A stretch of DNA of 64,000 bases, from contig NZ_CP014480.1 of assembly GCF_001580365.1 (NCBI RefSeq), forward strand, positions 3,618,290-3,682,289. The letters run 5' to 3'. Origin of the DNA: Kocuria turfanensis. Its GTDB lineage: Bacteria > Actinomycetota > Actinomycetes > Actinomycetales > Micrococcaceae. Below are positions 32,573 to 40,628 of the stretch, piece after piece. A program made the translations under genes and the position numbers. Within the stretch, counting starts at the first letter, position 1. Every line of letters begins with the position of its first letter. Below the pieces are notes generated by a model. The model had not been told where the DNA came from and ran no database searches. It worked only from the letters and a program-made list of their open reading frames with translations.

Positions 32573-32735
32573 GGAGCCCACCCGCGCCCGCTGTGTATAC
32601 AGCCTTGGACACGAATCGTCCAGAATGCGCCCTCCATGTCACATTCGTGCCCCAAACTGGGAATTGCCGGTGCTTCGTCTTGCCCCTCTGCATACAAAGG
32701 CCTAGTGTGGTCCGCATCACATGAGGAGGTAGCCC

Positions 32736-33116
32736 ATGTCCAACCAGCCACCCATCGACGCCGACGACCTCGTCGCCGACGTCGACTTCCCCGCGGCCCA
32801 GCGGTCGCCCGAGTTCCAGGAACTGCGGAGGACCCACCGCGGCTTCGTCTTCCCGCTCGCTGTCGCCTTCCTGGTCTGGTACCTGCTGTACGTGGTGCTC
32901 GCCATGTACGTCCCGCAGCTCTTCGCCATCCAGGTGGTCGGCAACGTCAACCTGGGCGTGATCCTGGGGCTGCTCCAGTTCGTCACCACCTTCGCGATCA
33001 CGGGCGCCTACGTGTCCTTCGCCAACCGCAAGCTGGACCCGAAGGCCACGGCCATCCGGGAGCGCCTCGAGCCCAGCCTCGGGACCACCCGCGGCGTCCA
33101 CGGACAGGAGAACTAG
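32736..33116 (+). CDS. DUF485-family membrane protein
   Basis: A 126-residue protein with an acidic N-terminus and then SPEFQELRRTHRGFVFPLAVAFLVWYLLYVVLAMY, the DUF485 signature, plus a second membrane helix (VNLGVILGLLQFVTTFAITGAYV) and a short polar tail. GAGGAGGT lies just before ATG 32736. DUF485 proteins are regularly encoded directly before acetate/actP-type symporters, as here (three bases apart), and are thought to be accessory subunits or to aid assembly; the actual role is not established. Confidence 0.9.
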   Translation: MSNQPPIDADDLVADVDFPAAQRSPEFQELRRTHRGFVFPLAVAFLVWYLLYVVLAMYVPQLFAIQVVGNVNLGVILGLLQFVTTFAITGAYVSFANRKLDPKATAIRERLEPSLGTTRGVHGQEN

Positions 33117-33119
33117 TCG

Positions 33120-34751
33120 ATGAACCACCTCCCCACCGCGCTCGCGCCCATGGCGACCGCCACCACGGAGACGGTCGGCACGCCCTGGATCAACATCTCC
33201 ATCTTCGGGGCCTTCGTGGTCGTCACCATGGTGATCGTGCTGCGGGCCTCCAAGTCCACGGCCACGGCGGCCGACTACTACGCCGGCGGCCGCGGGTTCA
33301 GCGGGACGCAGAACGGCCTGGCGATCGCCGGCGACTACCTCTCGGCGGCGTCCTTCCTGGGCATCGTCGGCGCGATCGCCGTCCAGGGCTACGACGGGTT
33401 CCTCTACTCCATCGGCTTCCTCGTGGCCTGGCTGGTGGCTCTGCTGCTCATCGCCGAGCTCCTGCGCAACACCGGGAAGTTCACGATGGCCGACGTCCTG
33501 TCCTTCCGGCTGCGCCAGCGCCCGGTGCGCGTGGCGGCGTCGATCTCCACCCTCGCGGTGTCCGCGTTCTACCTGCTGGCCCAGATGGCCGGCGCCGGTG
33601 CCCTGGTGTCCCTGCTGCTGGGCATCAGCTCCCGGGCGGGACAGTCCCTCGTCATCGTCGTCGTGGGCGTGCTCATGATCGTCTACGTGCTCGTGGGCGG
33701 GATGAAGGGCACCACCTACGTGCAGATCATCAAGGCCGTGCTGCTCGTCTCCGGCGTGGCGGTGATGACCGTCTGGATCCTGGCGCTCTACGGCTTCAAC
33801 CTCTCCTCCCTGCTGGGCGACGCGGTCGCCGTCTCCGGCAACCCCGCGATCCTCGAGCCGGGTCTGCGCTACGGGGCCAGCGAGACCAGCAAGCTGGACT
33901 TCATCTCCCTGGGGCTCGCCCTGGTCTTCGGCGCCGCGGGTCTGCCCCACGTGCTGATGCGCTTCTACACCGTGCCCACGGCCAAGGAGGCCCGCACCTC
34001 GGTGGTCTGGGCGATCGGGCTGATCGGCCTGTTCTACCTCTTCACGCTCGTCCTGGGCTTCGGCGCGGCGGCCCTCATCGGCGCCGAGCGGATCCAGGCG
34101 GCCCCCGGCGGCGTGAACTCCGCGGCCCCGCTGCTGGCCTTCGAGCTCGGCGGCTCGCTGCTGATGGGCATCATCGCCGCCGTGGCGTTCGCCACGATCC
34201 TCGCGGTCGTCGCCGGCCTGGCCATCACGGCCTCGGCCTCCTTCGCCCACGACATCTACACCAGCGTCATCAAGAAGGGGAACTCCGACCCCCGCCAGGA
34301 GCTGCGCGTCGCCAAGACCACCGTGGTGGTCATCGGCATCGTCTCCATCGCGGGCGGGATCGGGGCCCAGGGCCAGAACGTCGCGTTCCTCGTGGCGCTG
34401 GCCTTCGCGGTGGCGGCCTCGGCGAACCTGCCGACCATCCTGTACTCGCTGTACTGGCGGCGGTTCACCACCCGCGGCGCGGTCTGGTCCATGTACGGCG
34501 GCCTGATCATCTCCGTGGTCCTGATCATCTTCTCCCCGGTGATGTCCGGGGCGGAGACCTCGATGATCCCCACGGCGGACTTCGCCTGGTTCCCGCTGCA
34601 GAACCCGGGCATCGTGTCCATCCCGGCGTCCTTCCTCCTCGGCTTCATCGGTTCCATGACGGAGCGGCGCCTGGAGGACCCGGTCAAGCAGTCCGAGATG
34701 GAGGTGCGTTCGCTCACAGGCATCGGCGCGGAGAAGCCGGTCGCCCACTGA
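33120..34751 (+). CDS. cation/acetate-type solute:sodium symporter (ActP-like)
   Basis: A 543-residue inner-membrane transporter of the sodium:solute symporter family with about thirteen helices. It has DYYAGGRGFSGTQNGLAIAGDYLSAASFLGIVGAIA, the ActP hallmark, then VLVGGMKGTTYVQIIKA, FGAAGLPHVLMRFYTVP and NLPTILYSLYWRRFTTRGAVWSMYGGL. It would take up acetate or a similar short monocarboxylate with Na+. It forms an operon with the DUF485 gene (stop to start, three bases). No acetate-activation gene is nearby. Confidence 0.92.
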   Translation: MNHLPTALAPMATATTETVGTPWINISIFGAFVVVTMVIVLRASKSTATAADYYAGGRGFSGTQNGLAIAGDYLSAASFLGIVGAIAVQGYDGFLYSIGFLVAWLVALLLIAELLRNTGKFTMADVLSFRLRQRPVRVAASISTLAVSAFYLLAQMAGAGALVSLLLGISSRAGQSLVIVVVGVLMIVYVLVGGMKGTTYVQIIKAVLLVSGVAVMTVWILALYGFNLSSLLGDAVAVSGNPAILEPGLRYGASETSKLDFISLGLALVFGAAGLPHVLMRFYTVPTAKEARTSVVWAIGLIGLFYLFTLVLGFGAAALIGAERIQAAPGGVNSAAPLLAFELGGSLLMGIIAAVAFATILAVVAGLAITASASFAHDIYTSVIKKGNSDPRQELRVAKTTVVVIGIVSIAGGIGAQGQNVAFLVALAFAVAASANLPTILYSLYWRRFTTRGAVWSMYGGLIISVVLIIFSPVMSGAETSMIPTADFAWFPLQNPGIVSIPASFLLGFIGSMTERRLEDPVKQSEMEVRSLTGIGAEKPVAH

Positions 34752-34872
34752 CGACGTCCCCGCTCCCACCTGGGAGGACTCCCGGCCCGGCGGCCGCACC
34801 CGGAATTCGCGAAAGAGAAAAGACAGAGGGCTGACAGTCCGGTAGGGTGGCTGCAGAAGCCGGCTCAGGGTA

Positions 34873-34902
34873 TTCCTGGGAAACTCGCCGGTTGCTTACA
34901 AT
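34873..34902 (+). promoter_or_regulatory. promoter of the GlsB-like gene
   Basis: TACAAT (34897-34902) is a near-consensus -10, with TTCCTG (34873-34878) as a possible -35 at an 18-base spacing. The DNA here is AT-richer than its surroundings. Confidence 0.45.
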
Positions 34903-34935
34903 GAAAGTCCCTCCCGGGACGGACAAGGAGAAGTC

Positions 34936-35196
34936 ATGGGCGCAATCATCTGGTGGATCGTCGTCGGCCTCATCGCCGGTGCTCTCGCGAAGCTGATCAT
35001 GCCAGGCAGGCAGGGCGGGGGCATTATCGTTACCATCGTTTTGGGCATTCTGGGGGCCCTGCTCGGTGGATGGATCGGTTCGTTGCTCAATATCGGCGGT
35101 GGAACCATCACTTCAATCATCCTCGCAGTTGTTGGCGCTCTCATTCTGCTTTTCATCTATGGACTCGTGACGGGTCGCAAGGGCCGCACACACTGA
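34936..35196 (+). CDS. GlsB/YeaQ/YmgE-family stress membrane protein
   Basis: An 86-residue protein with three glycine-rich transmembrane segments: IIWWIVVGLIAGALAKLIMPG, IIVTIVLGILGALLGGWIGSLL and TSIILAVVGALILLFIYGLV. This is the full-length pattern of the transglycosylase-associated (GlsB/YeaQ) family. AAGGAG lies seven bases before ATG 34936. Family members are induced by acid or envelope stress in other bacteria; the mechanism is unknown. Codon use here is less GC-biased (for example ATTATCGTTACC) than in the neighbours. Confidence 0.9.
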   Translation: MGAIIWWIVVGLIAGALAKLIMPGRQGGGIIVTIVLGILGALLGGWIGSLLNIGGGTITSIILAVVGALILLFIYGLVTGRKGRTH

Positions 35197-35215
35197 CACG
35201 CACCCCAGCGGACCT

Positions 35216-35254
35216 CGAGGCCCCGGCCACCGGAAACGGTGACCGGGGTCTCGA
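35216..35254 (+). terminator. terminator hairpin between the GlsB-like gene and dxr
   Basis: GAGGCCCCGG pairs with CCGGGGTCTC (one G-T pair) around an inner CCG/CGG stem, directly after the GlsB stop and ahead of the dxr promoter. Confidence 0.55.
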
Positions 35255-35299
35255 TACGTCCGAGCCCAGGCCCGGGCTCGGCTGGGGGATACTGGGACA

Positions 35300-36574
35300 A
35301 TGAGGTCCCCCTTCATCGCGTCCCGTTCCCACCCGACCCCCGAACTGCGCGCGTTGGCCGCCTCCGGCCCCCGCCGGATAGTCGTGCTCGGCTCGACGGG
35401 GTCGATCGGCACCCAGGCCCTCGACGTCGTGCGGGCAGCCGACGGGCTCGCCGGCGGGGCGCCGTTCCGCGTGGTGGCCCTCGCGGCCGGCCAAGGCCGT
35501 CTGTCGCTGCTGGCGGAGCAGGCCGTGCAGACCCGCGCCGCCGTGGTGGCGACCAGCGGCAGCGGGGAGGACGCCCAGGAGCTGGCCCGGCGGATCGGCG
35601 AGCGCGCCGCGGCCGCCGGCGCCGGGGACTACCGGCCCGAGATCCTGCACGGCCCCGAGGCCGCCACGGCGGCCGCGGCGCACCCCGAGGCCGACCTCGT
35701 GCTCAACGGGATCACCGGCTCGATCGGCCTCGCCCCCACCCTGGCGGCCCTGCGGGCCGGGCACCGGCTGGCGCTGGCCAACAAGGAGTCGCTGATCGCC
35801 GGGGGAGCGCTGGTGAAGGAGGCGGCCGCGGCCTCGGGCCACCCGGACGCGCTGATCCCGGTGGACTCCGAGCACTCCGCCCTGGCGCAGGCGCTGCGCG
35901 GCGGGAGCGCCGCCGAGGTGGACCGGCTCGTCCTGACCGCCTCGGGCGGGCCGTTCCGCGGTCGCACCCGGGCGGAGCTGGAGGCGGTCACCCCGCGCGA
36001 GGCGCTGCGCCATCCCACCTGGGACATGGGCGTGATGGTCACCACCAACTCGGCCTCCATGGTGAACAAGGCCCTGGAGGTGCTGGAGGCGCATCTGCTC
36101 TTCGACGTTCCCCTTGAGCGCATCGACGTGGTCGTCCACCCGCAGTCGGTGGTGCACTCCATGGTCCAGTTCGTGGACGGGTCGACGCTGGCCCAGGCCT
36201 CGCCGCCGGACATGCGCCTGCCCATCGCCCTCGGCCTCGCCTGGCCGCACCGGGTGCCCGGTGCCGCCGCCGCGTGCGACTGGACCCGCGCGACCGAGTG
36301 GACCTTCGAGCCGCTGGACCGGGACGCGTTCCCCGCCGTCGAGCTCATCAAGGCCGCGGGGGAGCGCGGGGGCACCCATCCGGCGGTGTTCAACGCCGCC
36401 AACGAGGAGGCGGTGCACGCCTTCCACGACGGGAGGATCCGGTTCCCGGCGATCGTGGACACGGTGGAGGCGGTGCTGGGCGAGCATGAGGACGGCGGCG
36501 GCCTGGACCTCGGCGCTGTCCTGGAGGCCGAGCGCTGGGCGCGGCGGCGGGCCCAGGAGGTCCTTGCCCGCTGA
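35300..36574 (+). CDS. dxr: 1-deoxy-D-xylulose 5-phosphate reductoisomerase
   Basis: A 424-residue NADPH enzyme that makes MEP, the first committed step of non-mevalonate isoprenoid synthesis. It has the nucleotide loop [26 protein letters not shown], the metal/substrate site [29 protein letters not shown], and [16 protein letters not shown] followed by [24 protein letters not shown] (35288-35293) ends six bases before ATG 35300 and there is no Shine-Dalgarno, so a leaderless mRNA is likely. Unlike the usual actinobacterial order, rseP and ispG follow only about 4 kb later. Confidence 0.97.
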   Translation: MRSPFIASRSHPTPELRALAASGPRRIVVLGSTGSIGTQALDVVRAADGLAGGAPFRVVALAAGQGRLSLLAEQAVQTRAAVVATSGSGEDAQELARRIGERAAAAGAGDYRPEILHGPEAATAAAAHPEADLVLNGITGSIGLAPTLAALRAGHRLALANKESLIAGGALVKEAAAASGHPDALIPVDSEHSALAQALRGGSAAEVDRLVLTASGGPFRGRTRAELEAVTPREALRHPTWDMGVMVTTNSASMVNKALEVLEAHLLFDVPLERIDVVVHPQSVVHSMVQFVDGSTLAQASPPDMRLPIALGLAWPHRVPGAAAACDWTRATEWTFEPLDRDAFPAVELIKAAGERGGTHPAVFNAANEEAVHAFHDGRIRFPAIVDTVEAVLGEHEDGGGLDLGAVLEAERWARRRAQEVLAR

Positions 36575-37038
36575 GCGTTTCGAGAGATTTCTGTGGACAT
36601 ACAGCATGGTTTCCCGTTTGAGGTTAGCGGAGGAGTAACGCTGTGAGACAAGCCCGGAGGCGGTACCGCCTCCCGGGTGCAGAAACGGGGCATGGAACCA
36701 TGCTGACATGGCGCTTTCCGGGGGGTCTACGCAGCATGTTCCGTTTGCGCCGTGGCGCGCGGTGGACGTGTATGACCATGAGGTAAAGTAGGAATGACAT
36801 CAAGACGGCCGTTCGGACCCCAGCGGGTGGTCGTCATCGTTGGGGTGATAAACGAAGTGGAAATCTCATACTCAAGAATCCCACGCGCCAGTTTGTTTTC
36901 GTGTGGCTTGGCTTGCCGTGGCGATTGCTAGGTGTCCGGGATGACTCAGTTAATTCGAATGAACGGCACCCTAGGTGTCGGATCGGCCCGTCAATTTTAT
37001 TAGCTCCAGTACTACTCACTGACAGAGGTAGGCATCCT
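36575..37038. other. 464-base lower-GC spacer after dxr
   Basis: Holds a palindromic GC-rich hairpin (36652-36678, GGAGGCGG with CCGCCTCC), a likely dxr terminator, and one 47-codon Arg-rich frame (GTG 36643 to TAA 36786) with a good GGAGGAG site. The 3' half is clearly AT-richer (for example CAATTTTATTAG near 36993). No stable RNA was recognised. Confidence 0.5.
36643..36786 (+). CDS. doubtful 47-codon Arg-rich small ORF
   Basis: GGAGGAG (36629-36635) lies seven bases before GTG 36643. The product is very basic (RQARRRYRLPG ... FRLRRGARW). The frame overlaps the hairpin at 36652-36678, which argues against it. It is kept only because of the strong Shine-Dalgarno. Confidence 0.15.
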   Translation: MRQARRRYRLPGAETGHGTMLTWRFPGGLRSMFRLRRGARWTCMTMR

Positions 37039-37386
37039 ATGGATCACCAGCAGGCAGGGCATGCGCGAGATGACGTCCCGCAGGCGCAGCCTCAGTACTC
37101 GCAAAATCCCTATATGCATCAGCAATACGTGCAGTATCCCGGATATTCGCCCCTTCCCCACCCAATGGCCATGCAGGGTATGAGCCACAAGAGCAATGCC
37201 GTTGTCCTGGGGGTGATTGGCCTATTCGTTCTCGGAATAGTCCTCGGACCCCTTGCCATCTCGCAGGCCAGCAAAGCTCAGTCGATGGGCGTCCCCGCGA
37301 CAGCGGGGAAAGTTCTCGGCTGGATCGACCTAGCCTTCGGTCTTTTGGGGTTGCTGTGGTTTCTTGCTGTTATTGGCCTTTATTAA
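37039..37386 (+). CDS. small DUF4190-like membrane protein with unusual base composition
   Basis: A 115-residue protein. A Gln/Tyr/Pro-rich soluble N-terminus (PQAQPQYSQNPYMHQQYVQYPGYSP) is followed by two transmembrane helices (NAVVLGVIGLFVLGIVLGPLAISQASKAQ and GWIDLAFGLLGLLWFLAVIGLY). The second-helix connector LAISQASKAQSMG, followed by AGKVLG, matches the DUF4190 pattern of actinobacteria. ATG 37039 is preceded by AGAGGTAGG. Its codons are markedly less GC-rich than those of the neighbours (TAT, AAT and CAA are frequent), which suggests recent acquisition or low expression. The function is unknown. Confidence 0.75.
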   Translation: MDHQQAGHARDDVPQAQPQYSQNPYMHQQYVQYPGYSPLPHPMAMQGMSHKSNAVVLGVIGLFVLGIVLGPLAISQASKAQSMGVPATAGKVLGWIDLAFGLLGLLWFLAVIGLY

Positions 37387-37589
37387 TCAGTTCCTGGCCA
37401 TCTATCCCAAATATCATATGCAAAGTTTGACGTCGCAGTAGCTTGCTAATCCAGACTAATCACCAACGCATAAGAAATTTCGCTGTGAACATAGACTGGT
37501 AAGTGATGCGCGGTCCGACACGCCGCATTGAGCATTTTCCATTTGTTGACCGGCCAGAAGTGGACCGGATGTGGCCCCGGCGCACGTGC

Positions 37590-37595
37590 TAGTCT
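37590..37595 (+). promoter_or_regulatory. -10 element of the metQNI operon
   Basis: TAGTCT lies eight bases before the first base of the SAM riboswitch P1 stem, so transcription would start at or just before the aptamer. Confidence 0.5.
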
Positions 37596-37602
37596 GTCGG
37601 GC

Positions 37603-37720
37603 GGATGACGAGTCCCAGCGCGCAGCCCTGGCTTGCTGGGCGGCAACCCTCTCCCGTAGTGGGGTGCCCCAGGTGAACCATCCGGCACCGGCCATCGTGG
37701 GCCGGCGGCAAGTACGGTTC
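37603..37720 (+). ncRNA. SAM riboswitch (SAM-I/IV family) upstream of metQNI
   Basis: P1 is GGATG (37603-37607) with CATCC (37679-37683). Between them lie GTCCCAGCG, GCTTGCTGGG, the conserved GGCAACCCTCTCCC and GTGGGGTGCCCC, the same core as the element before metY. A GC-rich downstream arm (CCGGCACCGG and GGGCCGG, about 37682-37710) fits a SAM-IV or SAM-I/IV-variant pseudoknot. A short hairpin (CGCGCC tcc GGCGCG near 37730) could be part of the expression platform. It sits before a methionine importer operon, as expected. The 3' limit is approximate. Confidence 0.88.
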
Positions 37721-37819
37721 GACCGCGGACGCGCCTCCGGCGCGCCCTCGACCGTGGCCGTCGGCCCTGGTGGGACTGGTGGAGATCCCCGACCTCCTGG
37801 ACCCACGGAAAGGCACGAC

Positions 37820-38707
37820 ATGCGATCGCAGCGCCTCACCTTCCTCGCCCTGGCCACCACCCTCGGCCTCACCCTCACCGCCTGCGGCGGCTCCGACCAG
37901 GCCGGCGAGGGCGCCCTGGCCGACGGCAAGGTCAGCATCGGCGTCGTCGGCTCGCACCCGACCCACGACGCCCTCAAGCAGCTGGCCGAGGAGCAGGGCA
38001 TCACCGTCGAGTACGTCGACTTCTCCGACTACAACCAGCCCAACCCGGCCACCGAGTCCGGCGACGTGGACATGACCTGGTTCCAGCACGTCCCCTTCCT
38101 CGCCGACTACAACAACTCCGCCGGGGGCTCCATCACCCCGATCGGCTCGACGTCGATCTACCCGCTGGGCCTGTACTCCAACGAGTACGACTCCGTGGAC
38201 CAGTTCCAGAAGGGCGACGAGATCGCCGTCCCCAACGACGCCGTGAACCTCTCCCGGGCCCTGCTCGTGCTCGAGTCGGCCGGTCTCGTGGAGCTGAAGA
38301 GCGACACCCTCATCCCCACCGAGCTCGACGTCGACACCGAGGCCTCCACGGTCCGGGTCACCCCCGTGTCGGCCGAGCAGACGGTGCTCTCCATGGACTC
38401 GGTGGCCGGTTCGGTCATCAACAACGACTTCCTCGCCCGCGCGGACATCGACCCGAAGTCCGCCCTGGCCCAGGACGACCCCGAGGCGGAGGGCTCCCGC
38501 GCCTACGTCAACCTCTTCACCACCACCGAGGAGCTCGCCGACGACGAGACCCTCCGGCAGGTCGCGGACCTCTACCACGAGCAGACCGTGATCGACGCCG
38601 AGATGGAGGAGACCAAGGACACGGCCGTGCCGCTGCAGCTGGAGCCGGAGGAGCTGCAGGAGCTGGCCGCGCGCTACCAGCAGGAGCTGAAGGACCAGGG
38701 ACAGTGA
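37820..38707 (+). CDS. metQ: methionine ABC transporter substrate-binding lipoprotein (NlpA family)
   Basis: A 295-residue lipoprotein: MRSQRLTFLALATTLGLTLTAC ends in the lipobox LTAC with Cys22. The mature part shows the NlpA fold: VSIGVVGSHPTHDALKQLAEEQGITVEYVDFSDYNQPNPATESGDVDMTWFQH, then PLGLYSNEYDSVDQFQKGDEIAVPNDAVNLSRALLVLE. It captures methionine outside the membrane for MetNI. ATG 37820 follows the SAM riboswitch. The stop overlaps the GTG start of metN. Confidence 0.95.
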   Translation: MRSQRLTFLALATTLGLTLTACGGSDQAGEGALADGKVSIGVVGSHPTHDALKQLAEEQGITVEYVDFSDYNQPNPATESGDVDMTWFQHVPFLADYNNSAGGSITPIGSTSIYPLGLYSNEYDSVDQFQKGDEIAVPNDAVNLSRALLVLESAGLVELKSDTLIPTELDVDTEASTVRVTPVSAEQTVLSMDSVAGSVINNDFLARADIDPKSALAQDDPEAEGSRAYVNLFTTTEELADDETLRQVADLYHEQTVIDAEMEETKDTAVPLQLEPEELQELAARYQQELKDQGQ

Positions 38708-39783
38708 GCGCTGCGGTCCCCTCCGGGCCGGTCGCACGCGGGCGCCCGGACGAGGTGCTCGTCGCCTTCCGCAACGTCTCGAAGTCCTTCCGCACCGGCT
38801 CCGGCCGGGCCGCGCGCGAGGTGCTGGCCGTCGACGACGTCAGCCTCGACGTCCACCGCGGCGAGATCTTCGGCGTGATCGGCTACTCCGGGGCGGGCAA
38901 GTCCACCCTGGTGCGCCTGATCAACGGGCTCGAGCCCGTCTCCTCGGGGTCCCTGACCGTGGAGGGCTTCGAGGTGGCCGGCCGCAAGGAGACCGAGCTG
39001 GCGCCCGTCCGGCAGGAGATCGGGATGATCTTCCAGCAGTTCAACCTGTTCACGTCCCGGACCGTGGCCGGCAACGTCGAGTACCCGCTCAAGCGGGCCG
39101 GCTGGCCGAAGGAGAAGCGGCGGGCGCGGGTCGCCGAGCTGCTGGAGTTCGTGGGCCTGTCCGCGCGCGCCGGCAACTACCCGGAGCAGCTCTCCGGCGG
39201 GCAGAAGCAGCGCGTGGGCATCGCCCGGGCGCTGGCGACCAGCCCGAAGCTGCTCCTGGCCGACGAGTCGACCAGCGCCCTCGACCCGGAGACCACCCAG
39301 GAGGTGCTGCAGGTGCTGCAGCGGGTCAACCGCGAACTGGGCATCACGATCGTGATCATCACCCACGAGATGGACGTGGTCCGGGCGATCGCCGACCGCG
39401 TCGCCGTGATGCAGGACGGCAAGGTCGTGGAGCACGGCTCCACCGTGGACATCTTCGCCCGGCCCCGCACCGAGACCGCACGCCGCTTCGTCTCCTCCGT
39501 CCTGCACTCGGTGCCGGACGAGCGCGAGGTCGAGCGGCTGCGCCGGGCCCACCGCGGGCGCCTGGTGATCGTGGACGTCGGCGACGGCGTGGACATCGGC
39601 GGCGTGCTCTCCGACGGCGCCGCCCGCGGGGTCCGCTTCACCATCGCCTACGGCGGGATCAGCGTGCTCCAGGAGCAGTCCTTCGGGTCCCTCACCTTCG
39701 AGCTGACCGGCGAGGACGCGGCCGTGCAGGCCGTGGTCGACGAGCTGTCCCGCATCACGACCCTGAGAGAGGTGGCCGCGTGA
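38704..39783 (+). CDS. metN: methionine ABC transporter ATP-binding protein
   Basis: A 359-residue ATPase. It has Walker A GYSGAGKST, Q-loop IFQQFNLF, signature LSGGQKQRVGIARAL, Walker B LLLADESTSALDPET and H-loop IIITHEMD. After residue 270 there is an NIL-type C-terminal domain (RLVIVDVGD ... GVRFTIAYGGISVLQEQSFGSLTFELTG), which in MetN senses methionine and inhibits transport. The start is GTG 38704, overlapping metQ by four bases. The stop overlaps the metI start in the same way. Confidence 0.95.
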   Translation: MSAAVPSGPVARGRPDEVLVAFRNVSKSFRTGSGRAAREVLAVDDVSLDVHRGEIFGVIGYSGAGKSTLVRLINGLEPVSSGSLTVEGFEVAGRKETELAPVRQEIGMIFQQFNLFTSRTVAGNVEYPLKRAGWPKEKRRARVAELLEFVGLSARAGNYPEQLSGGQKQRVGIARALATSPKLLLADESTSALDPETTQEVLQVLQRVNRELGITIVIITHEMDVVRAIADRVAVMQDGKVVEHGSTVDIFARPRTETARRFVSSVLHSVPDEREVERLRRAHRGRLVIVDVGDGVDIGGVLSDGAARGVRFTIAYGGISVLQEQSFGSLTFELTGEDAAVQAVVDELSRITTLREVAA

Positions 39784-40439
39784 ACGACTGGTCCGTCCTG
39801 GGCCCCGAGCTGCTCTCCGCGCTCGGGGAGACCCTGTACATGGTGTCCGTCACCCTCGTCCTCGCCGGCTTCCTCGGGATGCTCGTGGGCGTGGGGCTCT
39901 ACGTGACCCGCCGGGGCAACATCCTGGAGAACCGGGCGGTGCACGAGGGGCTCAACCTCGTCGTGAACTTCGTCCGGCCGATCCCCTTCATCATCCTCCT
40001 GGCGGCGCTCGGGCCGCTGACGCAGCAGGTCGTCGGGACCCGCCTGGGCCCCAACGCGGCGATCTTCGCGATGACCATCGGGGCGATGTTCGCGGTCGCG
40101 CGCATCGTCGAGCAGAACCTGATGAGCGTGGACCCCGGCGTGGTGGAGGCCGCCCGCTCGATGGGCGTCTCGCGCGGGAGGATCATCACCACGGTGATCC
40201 TGCCCGAGGCGCTCGGACCCCTGGTGCTCGGCTACACCTTCCTGGTCATCGGCATCACGGACATGTCCGCGATGGCCGGGGCCATCGGCGCCGGGGGACT
40301 GGGCGACTTCGCACTGCGCCTGGGCTACCAGCGGTTCAACGACGAGGTCACGTGGGCGGCGGTCGCCGTGATCGTCGTCCTCGTCCAGCTGGTCCAGCTG
40401 GTGGGCAACCGGCTGGCCCGGCGCATCCTGCGCCGCTGA
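39780..40439 (+). CDS. metI: methionine ABC transporter permease
   Basis: A 219-residue inner-membrane permease with five or six helices. The MetI/BPD signature is in EAARSMGVSRGRIITTVILPEALGPLVLGYTFLVI, where the EAA loop contacts MetN. NFVRPIPFIILLAALGPLTQQVVG and AGAIGAGGLGDFALRLGYQRFN are typical of MetI. GTG 39780 overlaps the metN stop, and an 11-bp terminator follows. Confidence 0.95.
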   Translation: MNDWSVLGPELLSALGETLYMVSVTLVLAGFLGMLVGVGLYVTRRGNILENRAVHEGLNLVVNFVRPIPFIILLAALGPLTQQVVGTRLGPNAAIFAMTIGAMFAVARIVEQNLMSVDPGVVEAARSMGVSRGRIITTVILPEALGPLVLGYTFLVIGITDMSAMAGAIGAGGLGDFALRLGYQRFNDEVTWAAVAVIVVLVQLVQLVGNRLARRILRR

Positions 40440-40465
40440 GGCCCCGGCGCCCCGGCGGTGCCCGC

Positions 40466-40500
40466 GACGGCCGGTCCCTCCCCGGAGGCGACCGGCCGTC
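40466..40500 (+). terminator. terminator after metQNI
   Basis: An 11-bp stem (GACGGCCGGTC / GACCGGCCGTC) that can be extended inside by CCTCC/GGAGG, 26 bases after metI and before rseP. Confidence 0.7.
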
Positions 40501-40628
40501 GTCGTGCGCGGGAGCGTGACACCCCGCGCCCAGGATCGTGGTGCACACTGGTCCTCGCCGCGCACGCGCGGCCCCTGCCGTCCCCGGCGCCCGCCAGGGA
40601 CGACCCGACGATCTCCGGAGGTCCCCGG

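Noticed and set aside
31593..34799. 1,068-codon open frame on the minus strand
   Set aside because: It lies opposite cdsA, the DivIVA-motif gene, DUF485 and the symporter. It has Asp/His/Gly/Arg low-complexity composition and no start signal.
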